NCBI GenBank assembly: GCA_963747595.1
Contig: CAVVFO010000002.1
Coordinates: forward strand, 1,302,001 to 1,366,000
Length of the DNA: 64,000 nucleotides
DNA from: Oleiagrimonas sp963747595
Lineage (GTDB): Bacteria > Pseudomonadota > Gammaproteobacteria > Xanthomonadales > Rhodanobacteraceae
Direction: 5' to 3'
The notes beneath the pieces are model-generated. The model was not told where the DNA came from. It did not search any database and saw nothing but the letters and a program-made list of their open reading frames with translations. This document shows positions 16,777 through 27,864 of this stretch, in pieces. Position numbers and translations under genes: made by a program. Position 1 is the stretch's first letter. The number at the start of each line of letters is the position of its first letter.

Positions 16777-17324
16777 CGGCGCCGCCTCCAGGCTGCGGCG
16801 GGCAGTCCGCTGCGTGCCACGCTGGTGCGCATGTGCGCATGGGTGATGGCAATGGCCAGCGCATCGGCAGCATCAGCCTGCAGCGGTCCGTTCAGGCCCA
16901 GCATCATCGCCACCATGTGCTGCACCTGGGTCTTGTCCGCACGCCCGCTGCCGACCACCGCCTGCTTCACTTGTGTCGCTGAATATTCGTGCACATCGAC
17001 CCCTCGTCCGACCGCGGCACAGATGGCGGCGCCGCGCGCCTGGCCCAGCTTCAACGCCGAATCGGCATTGCGCGCCATGAACACGCGCTCGATGGCGACC
17101 TCGGCTGGCTCAAGGTCGGCGATGATCGCACATAGTCCGTCATAGATGCGTTTCAGGCGCAGCGGAAAGCTCTTCTCACCCGCCACCACCAGCGCCTCGT
17201 GCGCCACGTGCGTCACCTTGCCGCGGGCATCCACGTCCACCACGCCCACACCGGTGCGCTGGCTACCGGGGTCGATGCCCATGAGACGCACACATTGGGG
17301 CTGCGGAATCTCCGCTTCAGGCAT
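16773..17324 (-). CDS. ruvC: Holliday junction resolvase RuvC
   Basis: RuvC is the RNase H-fold endonuclease that cuts Holliday junctions. The 183 aa contain the first catalytic aspartate in MGIDPGSQRTG (Asp18 from this start), the AIERVFMARN glutamate region and the C-terminal acidic pair in QADAADALAIAITH. The ATG at 17324 overlaps the yebC stop by 8 bases. An internal ATG at MGIDPG is a possible shorter start. The cluster order yebC-ruvC-ruvA is widely conserved. Confidence 0.95.
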   Translation of the reverse strand: MPEAEIPQPQCVRLMGIDPGSQRTGVGVVDVDARGKVTHVAHEALVVAGEKSFPLRLKRIYDGLCAIIADLEPAEVAIERVFMARNADSALKLGQARGAAICAAVGRGVDVHEYSATQVKQAVVGSGRADKTQVQHMVAMMLGLNGPLQADAADALAIAITHAHMRTSVARSGLPAAAWRRRR

Positions 17325-18054
17325 ATGCATCCGCCGGAAGATCGGCGTTGGAATACACGTTCTGCGTGTCATCCAGATCCTCCAGCCAATCCAGCAGCTG
17401 GCGCACGGTCTGCGCGGTTTCACCTTCCACGGCCACATCGATATCCGCGCGCTGGGTGATTTCCGCATCATCCGGTTCACAGCCGGCTGCTTCCATGGCG
17501 TCCTTGACCGCATGATAGTCATCCGCGTGGGTCAACACCTCGATGGCGGTGTCGTCGAACACCACCACGTCCTGGGCATCGGCCTCGATGGCGGCCTCGG
17601 TGATGCGGTCCGGATCGGACCCGGGCGCAAACGACAGCACGCCGATGCGGTTGAACATGTAGGCCACCGAGCCCTCGGTGCCCATGTTGCCGCCGAACTT
17701 GGAGAACGCATGACGCACATCGGCCACGGTGCGGTTGCGGTTGTCGGTCATGCATTCGACGATGACCGCCACGCCGCCCGGCGCATAGCCCTCGTAGCGC
17801 ACCTCTTCATACTGCACGCCTTCCAGCTCGCCGGTGGCCTTCTTGATGGCGCGCTCGATGTTGTCCTTGGGCATGGAGGCGGCAATGGCCTTGTCCACGG
17901 CCAGGCGCAGCCGCGGGTTGCCGGTCATGTCACTGCCGCCCATGCGTGCAGCCACGGTGATCTCGCGCACCAGCTTGGTGAAGATCTTGCCGCGCACCGC
18001 ATCCTGCTTGCCCTTGCGGTGCTGGATGTTCGCCCACTTGGAATGACCGGCCAT
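17317..18054 (-). CDS. yebC: YebC/TACO1-family protein
   Basis: The 245 aa begin with the diagnostic MAGHSKWANIQHRKGKQD and continue with GRGGSDMTG-type and YEGYAPGGVAVIVE blocks. YebC-family proteins act as transcriptional regulators in some bacteria and aid translation of difficult sequences in others; the role here is not settled by sequence. The ATG at 18054 is chosen because the next 13 upstream codons are outside the family. The position before ruvC is standard. Confidence 0.95.
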   Translation of the reverse strand: MAGHSKWANIQHRKGKQDAVRGKIFTKLVREITVAARMGGSDMTGNPRLRLAVDKAIAASMPKDNIERAIKKATGELEGVQYEEVRYEGYAPGGVAVIVECMTDNRNRTVADVRHAFSKFGGNMGTEGSVAYMFNRIGVLSFAPGSDPDRITEAAIEADAQDVVVFDDTAIEVLTHADDYHAVKDAMEAAGCEPDDAEITQRADIDVAVEGETAQTVRQLLDWLEDLDDTQNVYSNADLPADAYA

Positions 18055-18156
18055 GGTTGTCTGACTGCTGCTCGAGACGGAGTGAACGCGCATTCTATCA
18101 AGCTTCGCCGCACGCCCGTCTACGAAACCGTCAATCCACCCCGCCCCCTGCGCGGA

Positions 18157-18801
18157 TCAGGGATGGCTTGCCACGTTCCTGTCGCCCTGGTGATGAAAAC
18201 GGCCATGGCGCAGGAACACCGCCACCTGCTCGGCCACCTCGCTGGAGAACAGCAGCCCCGTATGGCTGGCTTCGACCACGCAATGATCGCTGATGCCGGG
18301 GAGGCGCGTTTCGGCCACAGCCACGGTACCGTCGTGGGCATCACCGAGATCCTCCGACAGGGCCCCCAGACCGACAGGCGTATTGCCGGCGATCACCCCC
18401 ACCTCGCGCGGATCGTCCCAGGCTTTCAGCCCGCTTTCCAGTACTTCCCGGCTGTGTCCCAGCAACCACGAGGCACCCATCCTGGCCAGCCCGCGTGCAC
18501 CGGCGCTGCCGAGTAGCGGCGAGCCCACACACACGATGCGCCCGCCGGGCAGATCCTCCTGTCCGCGACACGCTTGCAATGCCAGCAGCCCGCCCAGACT
18601 GTGCCCCACCAGATGCACGGTGCCGTGGAGGGCCCGCATGCGCTTGCGCAGCCGCTGCACCGCGCGCTGGGGATCCTCGCCGATGCTCATGTAATCGAAC
18701 GATTCGATGCCGAACCCATCCGCCTCCAGCCGATAGCGCAGTGCCCCCAGCGCGATACCGCGCATCCACAGGCCGTGCAGAAGGATGAGGTGATCCGTCA
18801 T
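18157..18801 (-). CDS. Alpha/beta hydrolase (esterase/lipase-like)
   Basis: The 214 aa begin TDHLILLHGLWMRG, with an oxyanion-hole HG. The nucleophile elbow GHSLGG has Ser68 as the likely catalytic serine. A histidine in SDHCVVEASHTGLLFS near the C-terminus completes a plausible triad. No signal peptide is visible, so it is probably cytoplasmic. The closest recognisable type is the small PGAP1-like/triacylglycerol lipase group; substrate is unknown. It sits between aspS and yebC on the same strand. A dispersed repeat separates it from aspS. Confidence 0.8.
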   Translation of the reverse strand: MTDHLILLHGLWMRGIALGALRYRLEADGFGIESFDYMSIGEDPQRAVQRLRKRMRALHGTVHLVGHSLGGLLALQACRGQEDLPGGRIVCVGSPLLGSAGARGLARMGASWLLGHSREVLESGLKAWDDPREVGVIAGNTPVGLGALSEDLGDAHDGTVAVAETRLPGISDHCVVEASHTGLLFSSEVAEQVAVFLRHGRFHHQGDRNVASHP

Positions 18802-18820
18802 GAATCGGAACCAGGTTCAT

Positions 18821-18928
18821 GTAGGGCGAATCAAGGAGCAACGCCACGGATCCGCCTGCTTGCCGTGAATGTTCCCACTTTTTCGCAAGCAGTCGGCTCC
18901 GTCGCTGGCGCTCCTTGAGCCGCTCTAC
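18821..18928. repeat. Dispersed inverted-repeat element, copy D
   Basis: This 108-base element is the most compact full copy. It starts GTAGGGCGAATCAAGGAGCA and ends GCTCCTTGAGCCGCTCTAC, the inverted form. The inner arms CACGGATCCGCCTGCTTGC and GCAAGCAGTCGGCTCCGTC face each other across about 22 bases. The terminal CTA at 18925-18927 is the complement of the aspS TAG stop. It fills the aspS-hydrolase gap. Confidence 0.85.
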
Positions 18929-20694
18929 ACGGTCGTGTTTTTATCGTCCACCCGCACGTGCAGCTCCTTGAGCTGTGCCTCGCTGACCGGCGAAGGCGCA
19001 TCCGTCATCAGATCCTGCGCGCTGGTGGTCTTGGGGAACGCGATCACGTCCCGAATGGACTCGGTGCCCGTCATCAACGCGGCAATGCGATCGATGCCAA
19101 AGGCGATGCCCCCATGCGGAGGCGCCCCCAGCTTCAACGCCTTGAGCAGGAAGCCGAACTTGGCCTCGGCCTCGTCCGGGCCAATGCCCAGCAATTCGAA
19201 TACGGCGCTCTGCATTTCCGGGCGATGGATACGGATGGAACCGCCGCCGATCTCGGCGCCATTGAGCACCATGTCATAGCCGCGGCTGACGGCATCGTGC
19301 GGATCGGCGTTGAGTGTGGCGACATCGTCGACCTTGGGCGCGGTGAACGGATGGTGCAGCGCCACGAAGCGGCCGGCATCGGTGTCGTGCTCGAACATCG
19401 GGAAGTCGGTCACCCACAGCGGCTTCCAGCTGTTCTCGACCAGGCCGCGGTCCTTGCCGACCTTCAGGCGCAACGCACCCATGAATTCACTGACCGTGCC
19501 CCAGGTACCGGCACCGAACAGCAACAGGTCGCCGTCACTCGCCCCGGTGGCCTCGAGGATGCCCGAAAGCGCCGCCTCGTCGAGGAACTTGGCCACCGGC
19601 GAGCTGATGCCCTGCAGGCCCTCCGCGGCCCTGTTCACCTTCATCCAGGCCAGGCCCTTGGCGCCGTATTTGGCAGCATGCGCGGCCAGCTCGTCGATCT
19701 GTTTGCGCGAGAGCTCGGCCCCGCCCGGCACGCGCAATGCGGCCACGCGGCCGTTCGGGTCGTTGGCCGGTCCGGCGAAGACCTTGAACTCCACATGCTT
19801 GACCGCCCCGGCGATGTCGGCGAGTTCCAGCTCGATGCGCAGGTCCGGCTTGTCCGAGCCGAAGCGACGCATCGCCTCGTGCCAGGTCATGCGCGGGAAG
19901 GGGGCCTGCAGCTTCGCATCCACCACCTCGGCGAAGACATCGCGGATCATGCCCTCGACGTAATCCTGTACGTCGGCTTCCTCGACGAAGGCCAGCTCCA
20001 TGTCCAGCTGCGTGAATTCCGGCTGGCGGTCGGCACGCAGATCCTCGTCACGGAAGCAACGCGCGATCTGGTAATAGCGATCGAAGCCGGCCATCATCAG
20101 GATCTGCTTGAACAACTGCGGCGATTGCGGCAGAGCGTAGAACTCCCCCTCGTGCACACGGCTGGGCACCAGGTAATCGCGCGCACCTTCGGGTGTGGCC
20201 TTGGTCAGGATCGGCGTCTCGATATCCTGGAATCCCGCCGCATCCAGATGTCGCCGCAGCGCCTGGATCAGGCGGATGCGCGTGCGCATCCTGGCCTGCA
20301 TCTCCGGGCGGCGCAGGTCCAGGTAGCGATAGGTCAGGCGCATGTCCTCGTTGGGATTTTCATGCAACGCGAATGGCAGATCGCGGGCCGTATTGAGCAC
20401 CTCGACCTCACTGGCCAGCACTTCCACGCGGCCGGTCTTCATGCGCTCATTGACATTGGAACGCACGCGGACGGTGCCGGCGACGCGCAGGCAGAATTCG
20501 TACCCGACCTCGGTGGCGGTCGCGAACGCCGCGGTGGTCTCCGGGTCGACCACCACCTGCACGATACCCTCGTGATCGCGAAGATCCAGGAACACCACGC
20601 CACCGTGATCGCGGCGGCCATCCACCCAGCCACAGAGGGTGACGCTCTGGTCGATCAACGCCTCGTCGACGAGGCCGCAGTAATGCGTGCGCAT
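18925..20694 (-). CDS. aspS: Aspartate-tRNA ligase
   Basis: The 589 aa form a class II synthetase of bacterial type. An N-terminal OB-fold anticodon-binding domain (VTLCGWVDGRRDHGGVVFLD) is followed by the catalytic core with motif 2 FRDEDLRADRQPEFTQLD and the bacterial-type GAD insertion domain. The motif 3 region includes GIAFGIDRIAALMTG. It charges tRNA-Asp. fmdB lies upstream and yebC-ruv downstream, as in related genomes. The stop codon TAG belongs to the end of repeat copy D. Confidence 0.97.
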   Translation of the reverse strand: MRTHYCGLVDEALIDQSVTLCGWVDGRRDHGGVVFLDLRDHEGIVQVVVDPETTAAFATATEVGYEFCLRVAGTVRVRSNVNERMKTGRVEVLASEVEVLNTARDLPFALHENPNEDMRLTYRYLDLRRPEMQARMRTRIRLIQALRRHLDAAGFQDIETPILTKATPEGARDYLVPSRVHEGEFYALPQSPQLFKQILMMAGFDRYYQIARCFRDEDLRADRQPEFTQLDMELAFVEEADVQDYVEGMIRDVFAEVVDAKLQAPFPRMTWHEAMRRFGSDKPDLRIELELADIAGAVKHVEFKVFAGPANDPNGRVAALRVPGGAELSRKQIDELAAHAAKYGAKGLAWMKVNRAAEGLQGISSPVAKFLDEAALSGILEATGASDGDLLLFGAGTWGTVSEFMGALRLKVGKDRGLVENSWKPLWVTDFPMFEHDTDAGRFVALHHPFTAPKVDDVATLNADPHDAVSRGYDMVLNGAEIGGGSIRIHRPEMQSAVFELLGIGPDEAEAKFGFLLKALKLGAPPHGGIAFGIDRIAALMTGTESIRDVIAFPKTTSAQDLMTDAPSPVSEAQLKELHVRVDDKNTTV

Positions 20695-20838
20695 GCGATT
20701 GTCACTCCGGGCCGCCCCGGGGCGGCAAAAAAGATCAGGAAAAGACCGCGCAGGTTAACACGCGAAACCGTTCCAGGCCTCGCACCGGGCGGTCCGGAGC
20801 CCGGGAGAAATCTCTTGTCGACGGGCTCGTCCAGCCAC

Positions 20839-21213
20839 TTAATCTGCCGCGGACGATGCGCTAGAGCCGGTGGATGACTTGCCTGCTCCGGATTCCTTGC
20901 CGGAGGCCGGCTTGGCAGCAGCGGATGTGTCCTTGGACTTGGCGGTATCAGACGCGCCCGACGCCGCCTTGTCGCCATCGGCTTTGGCTGGCGCATCGCC
21001 CGTGTCGGCCAGGTTGCGCTTCTTGTCCCCTTCTTTCTTGAAGTCGGTTTCATACCAGCCGCTGCCGGCGAGACGGAAGGCCGGGGCGGTGAGTTGACGC
21101 TTGACCGCGTCCTCCCTGCACGCCGGACATGTCTCGGGATCGGCATCGGACAATTTCTGCAGGCGATCGAAGGTGTGACCGCACGCATCACAACGAAAAG
21201 CGTAAATGGGCAT
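20839..21213 (-). CDS. FmdB-family zinc-ribbon protein
   Basis: The 124 aa start MPIYAFRCDACGHTF, the FmdB/CxxC_CxxC_SSSS signature. Cys8, Cys11, Cys29 and Cys32 can bind one zinc. A conserved GSGWYETDF segment follows at about residue 50. The last 60 residues are low-complexity Ala, Ser, Lys and Asp, typical of the family tail. The function is unknown; regulatory roles have been proposed. Its position just upstream of aspS is common in related genomes. Confidence 0.9.
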   Translation of the reverse strand: MPIYAFRCDACGHTFDRLQKLSDADPETCPACREDAVKRQLTAPAFRLAGSGWYETDFKKEGDKKRNLADTGDAPAKADGDKAASGASDTAKSKDTSAAAKPASGKESGAGKSSTGSSASSAAD

Positions 21214-21360
21214 CGGGTAGCGTCTCCGTCAGGCACAACGCGACATGCGTGGCCGTCGCGCAAATTGGGATGTGTCAGGCAAGAAATCAAGGGTTCGTCA
21301 TCCACCACCAACAGGGATGACCGCAGCCAATGATATCTCCGATGGTCATGCCCTCGCGTA

Positions 21361-21389
21361 TTGACACCCCCCGGACCGGGGCCTACTTT
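21361..21389 (+). promoter_or_regulatory. Sigma70-type promoter of the TonB-dependent receptor gene
   Basis: A perfect -35 box TTGACA (21361-21366) is separated by exactly 17 bases from TACTTT (21384-21389) as -10. The predicted start is near 21396, leaving a leader of about 55 bases before the ATG at 21452. The C/G-rich spacer contains an imperfect CCCCGG-ACC-GGGG dyad that could be an operator. No other good promoter is visible in the 238-base gap. Confidence 0.7.
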
Positions 21390-21451
21390 GCATTCAAGGC
21401 GACAGACAACGCGGGGATTGTCACCGCTGCCACAGTCTCGGGGAATGATCC

Positions 21452-23875
<2,424 letters not shown>

Positions 23876-24028
23876 CGCCAGGAGTGACAGGCAGTGGGCC
23901 ATGCGCTGCCTCCCTGCAGATACAGCGCATGTTCCATTGCCGAGAGACTTCCGTTCAGCACCGCGCACACGCCATGGATACATCCAACAACTTAGGATTC
24001 CGCGCAAAATCTGACTGACGGAAAAAAC

Positions 24029-26356
24029 ATGCCCACCTCCAGCGACACAGCCGCGCCCGCCGAATCGCATCCCGCGCTGACCGGCGATGATGTGCGCTTC
24101 CTCCTGTGCACGGATCTGGATGGCACCTTCCTGGCCGGCACATCCGCAGATCGTCTGCGCCTGTACCAGATGCTGGGCAGACGCAGCGACACCGTCCTGG
24201 TGTACGTCACCGGCCGCGGGCTGGAAGCGGTGCTGCCACTGCTGTCCGATCCCACCCTGCCGCAGCCCGATTACATCATCTGCGACGTGGGCGCCACCGT
24301 GGTGCACGGCGAGGACTGCGGTCCGGTGGAGCCACTGCAGGCTGAAATCTCGCAGCGCTGGCCGGGCGACCAGGCGGTATTCCGCGCCATCGGTGACTGG
24401 CAGGGCCTGACATTGCAGGATGTGCCGCAGTCGCGACGGTGCTCGTTCTACTGCGACGAGAATGCCATCACCGACGGACTGTGCGAGGCTGTCGCGGATC
24501 TTGGCTGCGACCTGCTGTACTCGTCGGAGCGTTATCTGGACATTCTTCCCAAAGACGTGAACAAGGGCAGCACGCTCGATGCCCTGCTCAAACAGCTCGA
24601 TGTCCCGCATGAGCGCGTGCTCGTGGCCGGCGACACACTCAACGATCGCGCCATGTTCGAGCGCGGCATGGCCGGAGTGTGCGTGGGCGGCTCCGAGGCG
24701 GGGCTGCTCGATGTGACCCGCGAGATGGAAAACGTGCTGCATGCCGAACGCTCCGGCTGCGGCGGCATCCTGGAGGCGATCGCCCATTTCAAGCTGCTGC
24801 CTGCCGCGGCGCTGGAGGAAGAGAGGGGTTCCAGCCGTGAACCGGGCAAATCCGACCTGGTCATGGTGTACCACCGCCTGCCGTATGAAGAGGTCATGGA
24901 AAACGGTACCCTGAAGCGGCGCCGCCCCACCTCGCCCAACGGCATCATCCCGACACTGCTGTCGTTCTTCGCCAGGGGACAGCCCGGCGCCTGGGTGGCC
25001 TGGTCCATCCAGCATGCGGAACAGGATGAATTCGAGCCGCACACGCCGGTGGACGCGAAAAAATATCCCAACCTGATCGCCTCGCGCGTGGCGCTGAGCA
25101 AGAAGGAAGTGGACACCTTCTACAAGAAGTTCTCCAAGGAAGCCTTCTGGCCGTTGCTGCACACGTTCTGGGAACGGGCCCGGTTCCGCGAGGATCACTG
25201 GCAAGTGTTCTGCGAGGTCAACCGCAAGTTCGCCGAGCATGCCGCGGCAGAGGCCAGCCACGAGGGCACTGTCTGGATTCACGACTACAACCTGTGGATG
25301 GTGCCCGCCTACCTGCGCGAACTGCGCCCCGATGTGCGCATCGCCTTCTTTCACCACACGCACTTTCCATCCGCGGATGTTTTCAACGTGGTGCCGTGGC
25401 GGCGTGCCATCATCGGCAGCCTGCTGCAATGTGATTACGTCGGCTTCCATATTCCCCGGCAGGTGGAAAACTTCGTGGACGTGGTGCGCGGCGTGGCGCC
25501 GGTGAAGGTGCTGGAAAGTGAAAACTGCGCGCCACGCTTCATCACGTACGGTTGCGCGGTGGGTCTGGACACGATGAGCACCTGCATCGACGTGGGGGGG
25601 CGGCAGTTGCATCTGGGTGCACATCCGGTCGGACTGGACGTCAAGCGCATCAGCAGCATCGTGCACTCCGAGGCCACCAGCAGACGCATTGCAAAACTCA
25701 GCGAGGAGCTGGAGGGCAGGAAGCTGCTGCTGTCCGTGGAGCGTCTGGACTACACCAAAGGCACCCTGCAGAAGCTGCATGCGTTCGAGCGCGTGCTGGA
25801 TCGCAACCCGGATCTGCACGGCGATGTCGTCCTCTGCGTCATATGCGTACCCGCCGCCAAGGAAATGACTATCTACCGCCAGCTGCAGCAGCATATCGAA
25901 CAGGCCGTGGGACGCATCAACGGCCGTTTTTCGCGCATGGGCTGGACACCGGTGCAGTTCTTTTTCCGGCCGTTACCATTTGAGGAGCTGCAAGCCTACT
26001 ACGCCGTGGCCGACGTGATGTGGATCACTCCGCTGCGTGACGGCCTGAACCTCGTGGCCAAGGAATATATCACGGTGCAGGGAACGCTCGATCGGCAGGG
26101 CGTCCTGGTCCTGTCCGAATTCGCCGGCGCCGCCGCCGAACTCAAGAGCGCCCTGCTCACCAACCCCCACGACATCGAAGACCTGGTGGACGTCTGCCAG
26201 CATGCCCTGCGCCTGGAGCAGGGCGAAGCACGCCGGCGCATGCGCGAGCTATACGATATCGTGCGGCACCACGACGTGGCGCGCTGGGGCGAGGAATTCC
26301 TCCAGGCCGTGCACAGCTTCGAGCCCGATCACAGCGCCACCGGGGACACCGTCTGA
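24029..26356 (+). CDS. ggpPS: Fused glucosylglycerol-phosphate phosphatase/synthase (GgpPS type)
   Basis: The 775 aa are a fusion. Residues about 20-265 are a HAD phosphatase of the sucrose-phosphatase type: LCTDLDGTFL, VTGRG, PKDVNKGS and GDTLNDRAMF. Residues about 280-765 are a GT20 glycosyltransferase with FFHHTHFPS, LSVERLDYTKG and LRDGLNLVAKEY. The HDYNLW motif and phosphatase-first order fit the GgpPS proteins described from Azotobacter and Stenotrophomonas, which make the compatible solute glucosylglycerol from ADP-glucose and glycerol 3-phosphate. OtsA trehalose synthase is the alternative but is normally unfused and lacks an N-terminal SPP-type domain. The following YcaD-like transporter supports the GG reading. 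Confidence 0.85.
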   Translation: MPTSSDTAAPAESHPALTGDDVRFLLCTDLDGTFLAGTSADRLRLYQMLGRRSDTVLVYVTGRGLEAVLPLLSDPTLPQPDYIICDVGATVVHGEDCGPVEPLQAEISQRWPGDQAVFRAIGDWQGLTLQDVPQSRRCSFYCDENAITDGLCEAVADLGCDLLYSSERYLDILPKDVNKGSTLDALLKQLDVPHERVLVAGDTLNDRAMFERGMAGVCVGGSEAGLLDVTREMENVLHAERSGCGGILEAIAHFKLLPAAALEEERGSSREPGKSDLVMVYHRLPYEEVMENGTLKRRRPTSPNGIIPTLLSFFARGQPGAWVAWSIQHAEQDEFEPHTPVDAKKYPNLIASRVALSKKEVDTFYKKFSKEAFWPLLHTFWERARFREDHWQVFCEVNRKFAEHAAAEASHEGTVWIHDYNLWMVPAYLRELRPDVRIAFFHHTHFPSADVFNVVPWRRAIIGSLLQCDYVGFHIPRQVENFVDVVRGVAPVKVLESENCAPRFITYGCAVGLDTMSTCIDVGGRQLHLGAHPVGLDVKRISSIVHSEATSRRIAKLSEELEGRKLLLSVERLDYTKGTLQKLHAFERVLDRNPDLHGDVVLCVICVPAAKEMTIYRQLQQHIEQAVGRINGRFSRMGWTPVQFFFRPLPFEELQAYYAVADVMWITPLRDGLNLVAKEYITVQGTLDRQGVLVLSEFAGAAAELKSALLTNPHDIEDLVDVCQHALRLEQGEARRRMRELYDIVRHHDVARWGEEFLQAVHSFEPDHSATGDTV

Positions 26357-26369
26357 TTCGACCTGATGC

Positions 26370-26402
26370 CACGGCGCGCCGCCATCGTGGCGGCGCGCCG
26401 TG
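26370..26402 (+). other. Strong GC-rich hairpin between ggpPS and the MFS gene
   Basis: Fifteen-base arms CACGGCGCGCCGCCA and TGGCGGCGCGCCGTG are exact complements around a TCG loop. It begins 13 bases after the ggpPS stop. No T-run follows, so a standard intrinsic terminator is unlikely. It may stabilise the upstream mRNA end or attenuate read-through into the transporter. Confidence 0.7.
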
Positions 26403-26468
26403 CACACGCTTACACTGTTCCCGGCGGCCATCCGACCCGTCGCCGCACATCCCACATTTCCGGTATCC

Positions 26469-27728
26469 ATGGTTCGTACTCTCCGTCCCATTATTTCGCT
26501 GCTCACCGGCGTGGCCATGTTGTTGCTTGGCACCGGCCTGCTGAACACGCTGATCCAGCTGCGCGGCGCGCAAATGGATTTTTCCACGATGATGCTGGGC
26601 GCGCTGACCTCCGCGTACTACATCGGCTTCTTTCTCGGTACGTACACGGCACCGCCACTGATCCGCACAATCGGCCATATCCGCGCGTTCGCGTTTTTTG
26701 CAGCCTCGTTCGCCTGCCTGGTGCTTCTGCACGCCCTGATCGTCGACGCCTGGGTCTGGATGGTCCTGCGGCTGTTGACCGGCGCCGCGCTGGTGGGCCT
26801 TTACACGGTCATCGAAAGCTGGCTCAACGCCACTGCAGAGCCTGCCGCGCGGGGCGGCGTGTTTGCCGCCTACATGGCGGTGAATCTGGGCTCGCTGGCT
26901 CTTGCCCAGCAGATGCTGTACCTGCATGTCTCCGCCCCGTTCGTCATGTTCGTGCTGGTCACGCTGTTCGTTTGCGCCTCGACCCTGCCGGTGCTGCTCA
27001 CCCGCATGACCCAGCCGGCGCTACAGCCCACGCCACGCCTGCAACTCAGACGCCTGTTCGCGGCCGCACCCAGCGCCGGTGTGGGCGCGCTGACCTCCGG
27101 CCTGGCGATGGGGGCCTTCTGGGGCCTGGCGCCGGTCTACGCCACTGCCATCGGCTTCTCCCAAGGCAGCGCCGGGACCTACATGAGCATCGCCATCCTG
27201 GGCGGGGCGGTGATGCAATGGCCGCTGGGGCGCATCTCGGATCGCAACGACCGTCGCGTGACGCTGGCCGCGGTCTGTGCCGTGGCCGCCGTGGTGGCAC
27301 TGCTGACACCCCTCGCCGCAGCCGTGCCGTGGCTCGCCTGCGTTGGTATCGCCGCCTTCGGCGGCACGGCCTTTGCGGTGTATCCCATCGTGGTCGCCCA
27401 CCTGCTCGATTATCTGCCGCCCGAGGACCTGCTGCCTGCCAGCAGCAGCGTGCTGCTGCTCAACGGCATCGGCTCGGCCATCGGTCCGTTGGTCGCCGGT
27501 GTCGCTATGGCCCTGATGGGCCCATCGGGCCTGTTCGGCTGGTTTGCCCTCAGCATGGGTTTCATGGCCTTCTACGCGGCGTATCGCTACCGCATCTTCA
27601 AGCGCGAACAGATCGCGGAGCTGAACTTCCAGCCCATGATGCACACCTCACCCAGCGCGCTGGAGATGGTGCCCGGCATCGAAGCCGATGCGGTCACCAC
27701 GCACGAACAGTCGGTGCACATGCCTTGA
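26469..27728 (+). CDS. ycaD: YcaD-like major facilitator superfamily transporter
   Basis: The 419 aa have about 12 hydrophobic helices. Typical MFS features are GTYTAPPLIRTIGHIRAF after helix 2, ESWLNATAEPAARGGVF after helix 4 and GRISDRNDRR in the second half. The ESWLN segment is characteristic of the YcaD group. A ycaD-type permease gene is reported next to ggpPS in Stenotrophomonas, linked to glucosylglycerol handling. The ATG at 26469 is preferred to one 69 bases earlier that overlaps the hairpin. Direction and substrate of transport are inference. Confidence 0.85.
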   Translation: MVRTLRPIISLLTGVAMLLLGTGLLNTLIQLRGAQMDFSTMMLGALTSAYYIGFFLGTYTAPPLIRTIGHIRAFAFFAASFACLVLLHALIVDAWVWMVLRLLTGAALVGLYTVIESWLNATAEPAARGGVFAAYMAVNLGSLALAQQMLYLHVSAPFVMFVLVTLFVCASTLPVLLTRMTQPALQPTPRLQLRRLFAAAPSAGVGALTSGLAMGAFWGLAPVYATAIGFSQGSAGTYMSIAILGGAVMQWPLGRISDRNDRRVTLAAVCAVAAVVALLTPLAAAVPWLACVGIAAFGGTAFAVYPIVVAHLLDYLPPEDLLPASSSVLLLNGIGSAIGPLVAGVAMALMGPSGLFGWFALSMGFMAFYAAYRYRIFKREQIAELNFQPMMHTSPSALEMVPGIEADAVTTHEQSVHMP

Positions 27729-27744
27729 TTCACCCGCCGGTCGT

Positions 27745-27777
27745 TGCCGCGCCGGTGGCGTTCCCGCCGGCGCGGCA
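27745..27777 (+). other. Hairpin between the MFS gene and the second kup
   Basis: Eleven-base arms TGCCGCGCCGG and CCGGCGCGGCA pair exactly around an 11-base loop, 17 bases after the MFS stop. There is no T-run. It resembles in position and GC content the hairpin after ggpPS, so both gaps of this gene row contain a stable structure. Confidence 0.6.
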
Positions 27778-27864
27778 GTCGATGCAGACCGCATAGCCCG
27801 CCTCCGCTCACACCAGCATCATGCCGCATCGCTAAACTGGCCACACGTTTCCGGGAGAGCTGTC

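Noticed and set aside
20711..20726. 16-base palindrome GCCGCCCCGGGGCGGC next to an A-run, as terminator
   Set aside because: The T-run lies on the wrong side for either transcript; it is only a GC dyad in the aspS leader.
24029..26356. Trehalose-6-phosphate synthase/phosphatase (OtsAB fusion)
   Set aside because: The N-terminal SPP-type phosphatase, the HDYNLW motif and the YcaD-like neighbour fit glucosylglycerol-phosphate synthase better; not fully excluded without assay.
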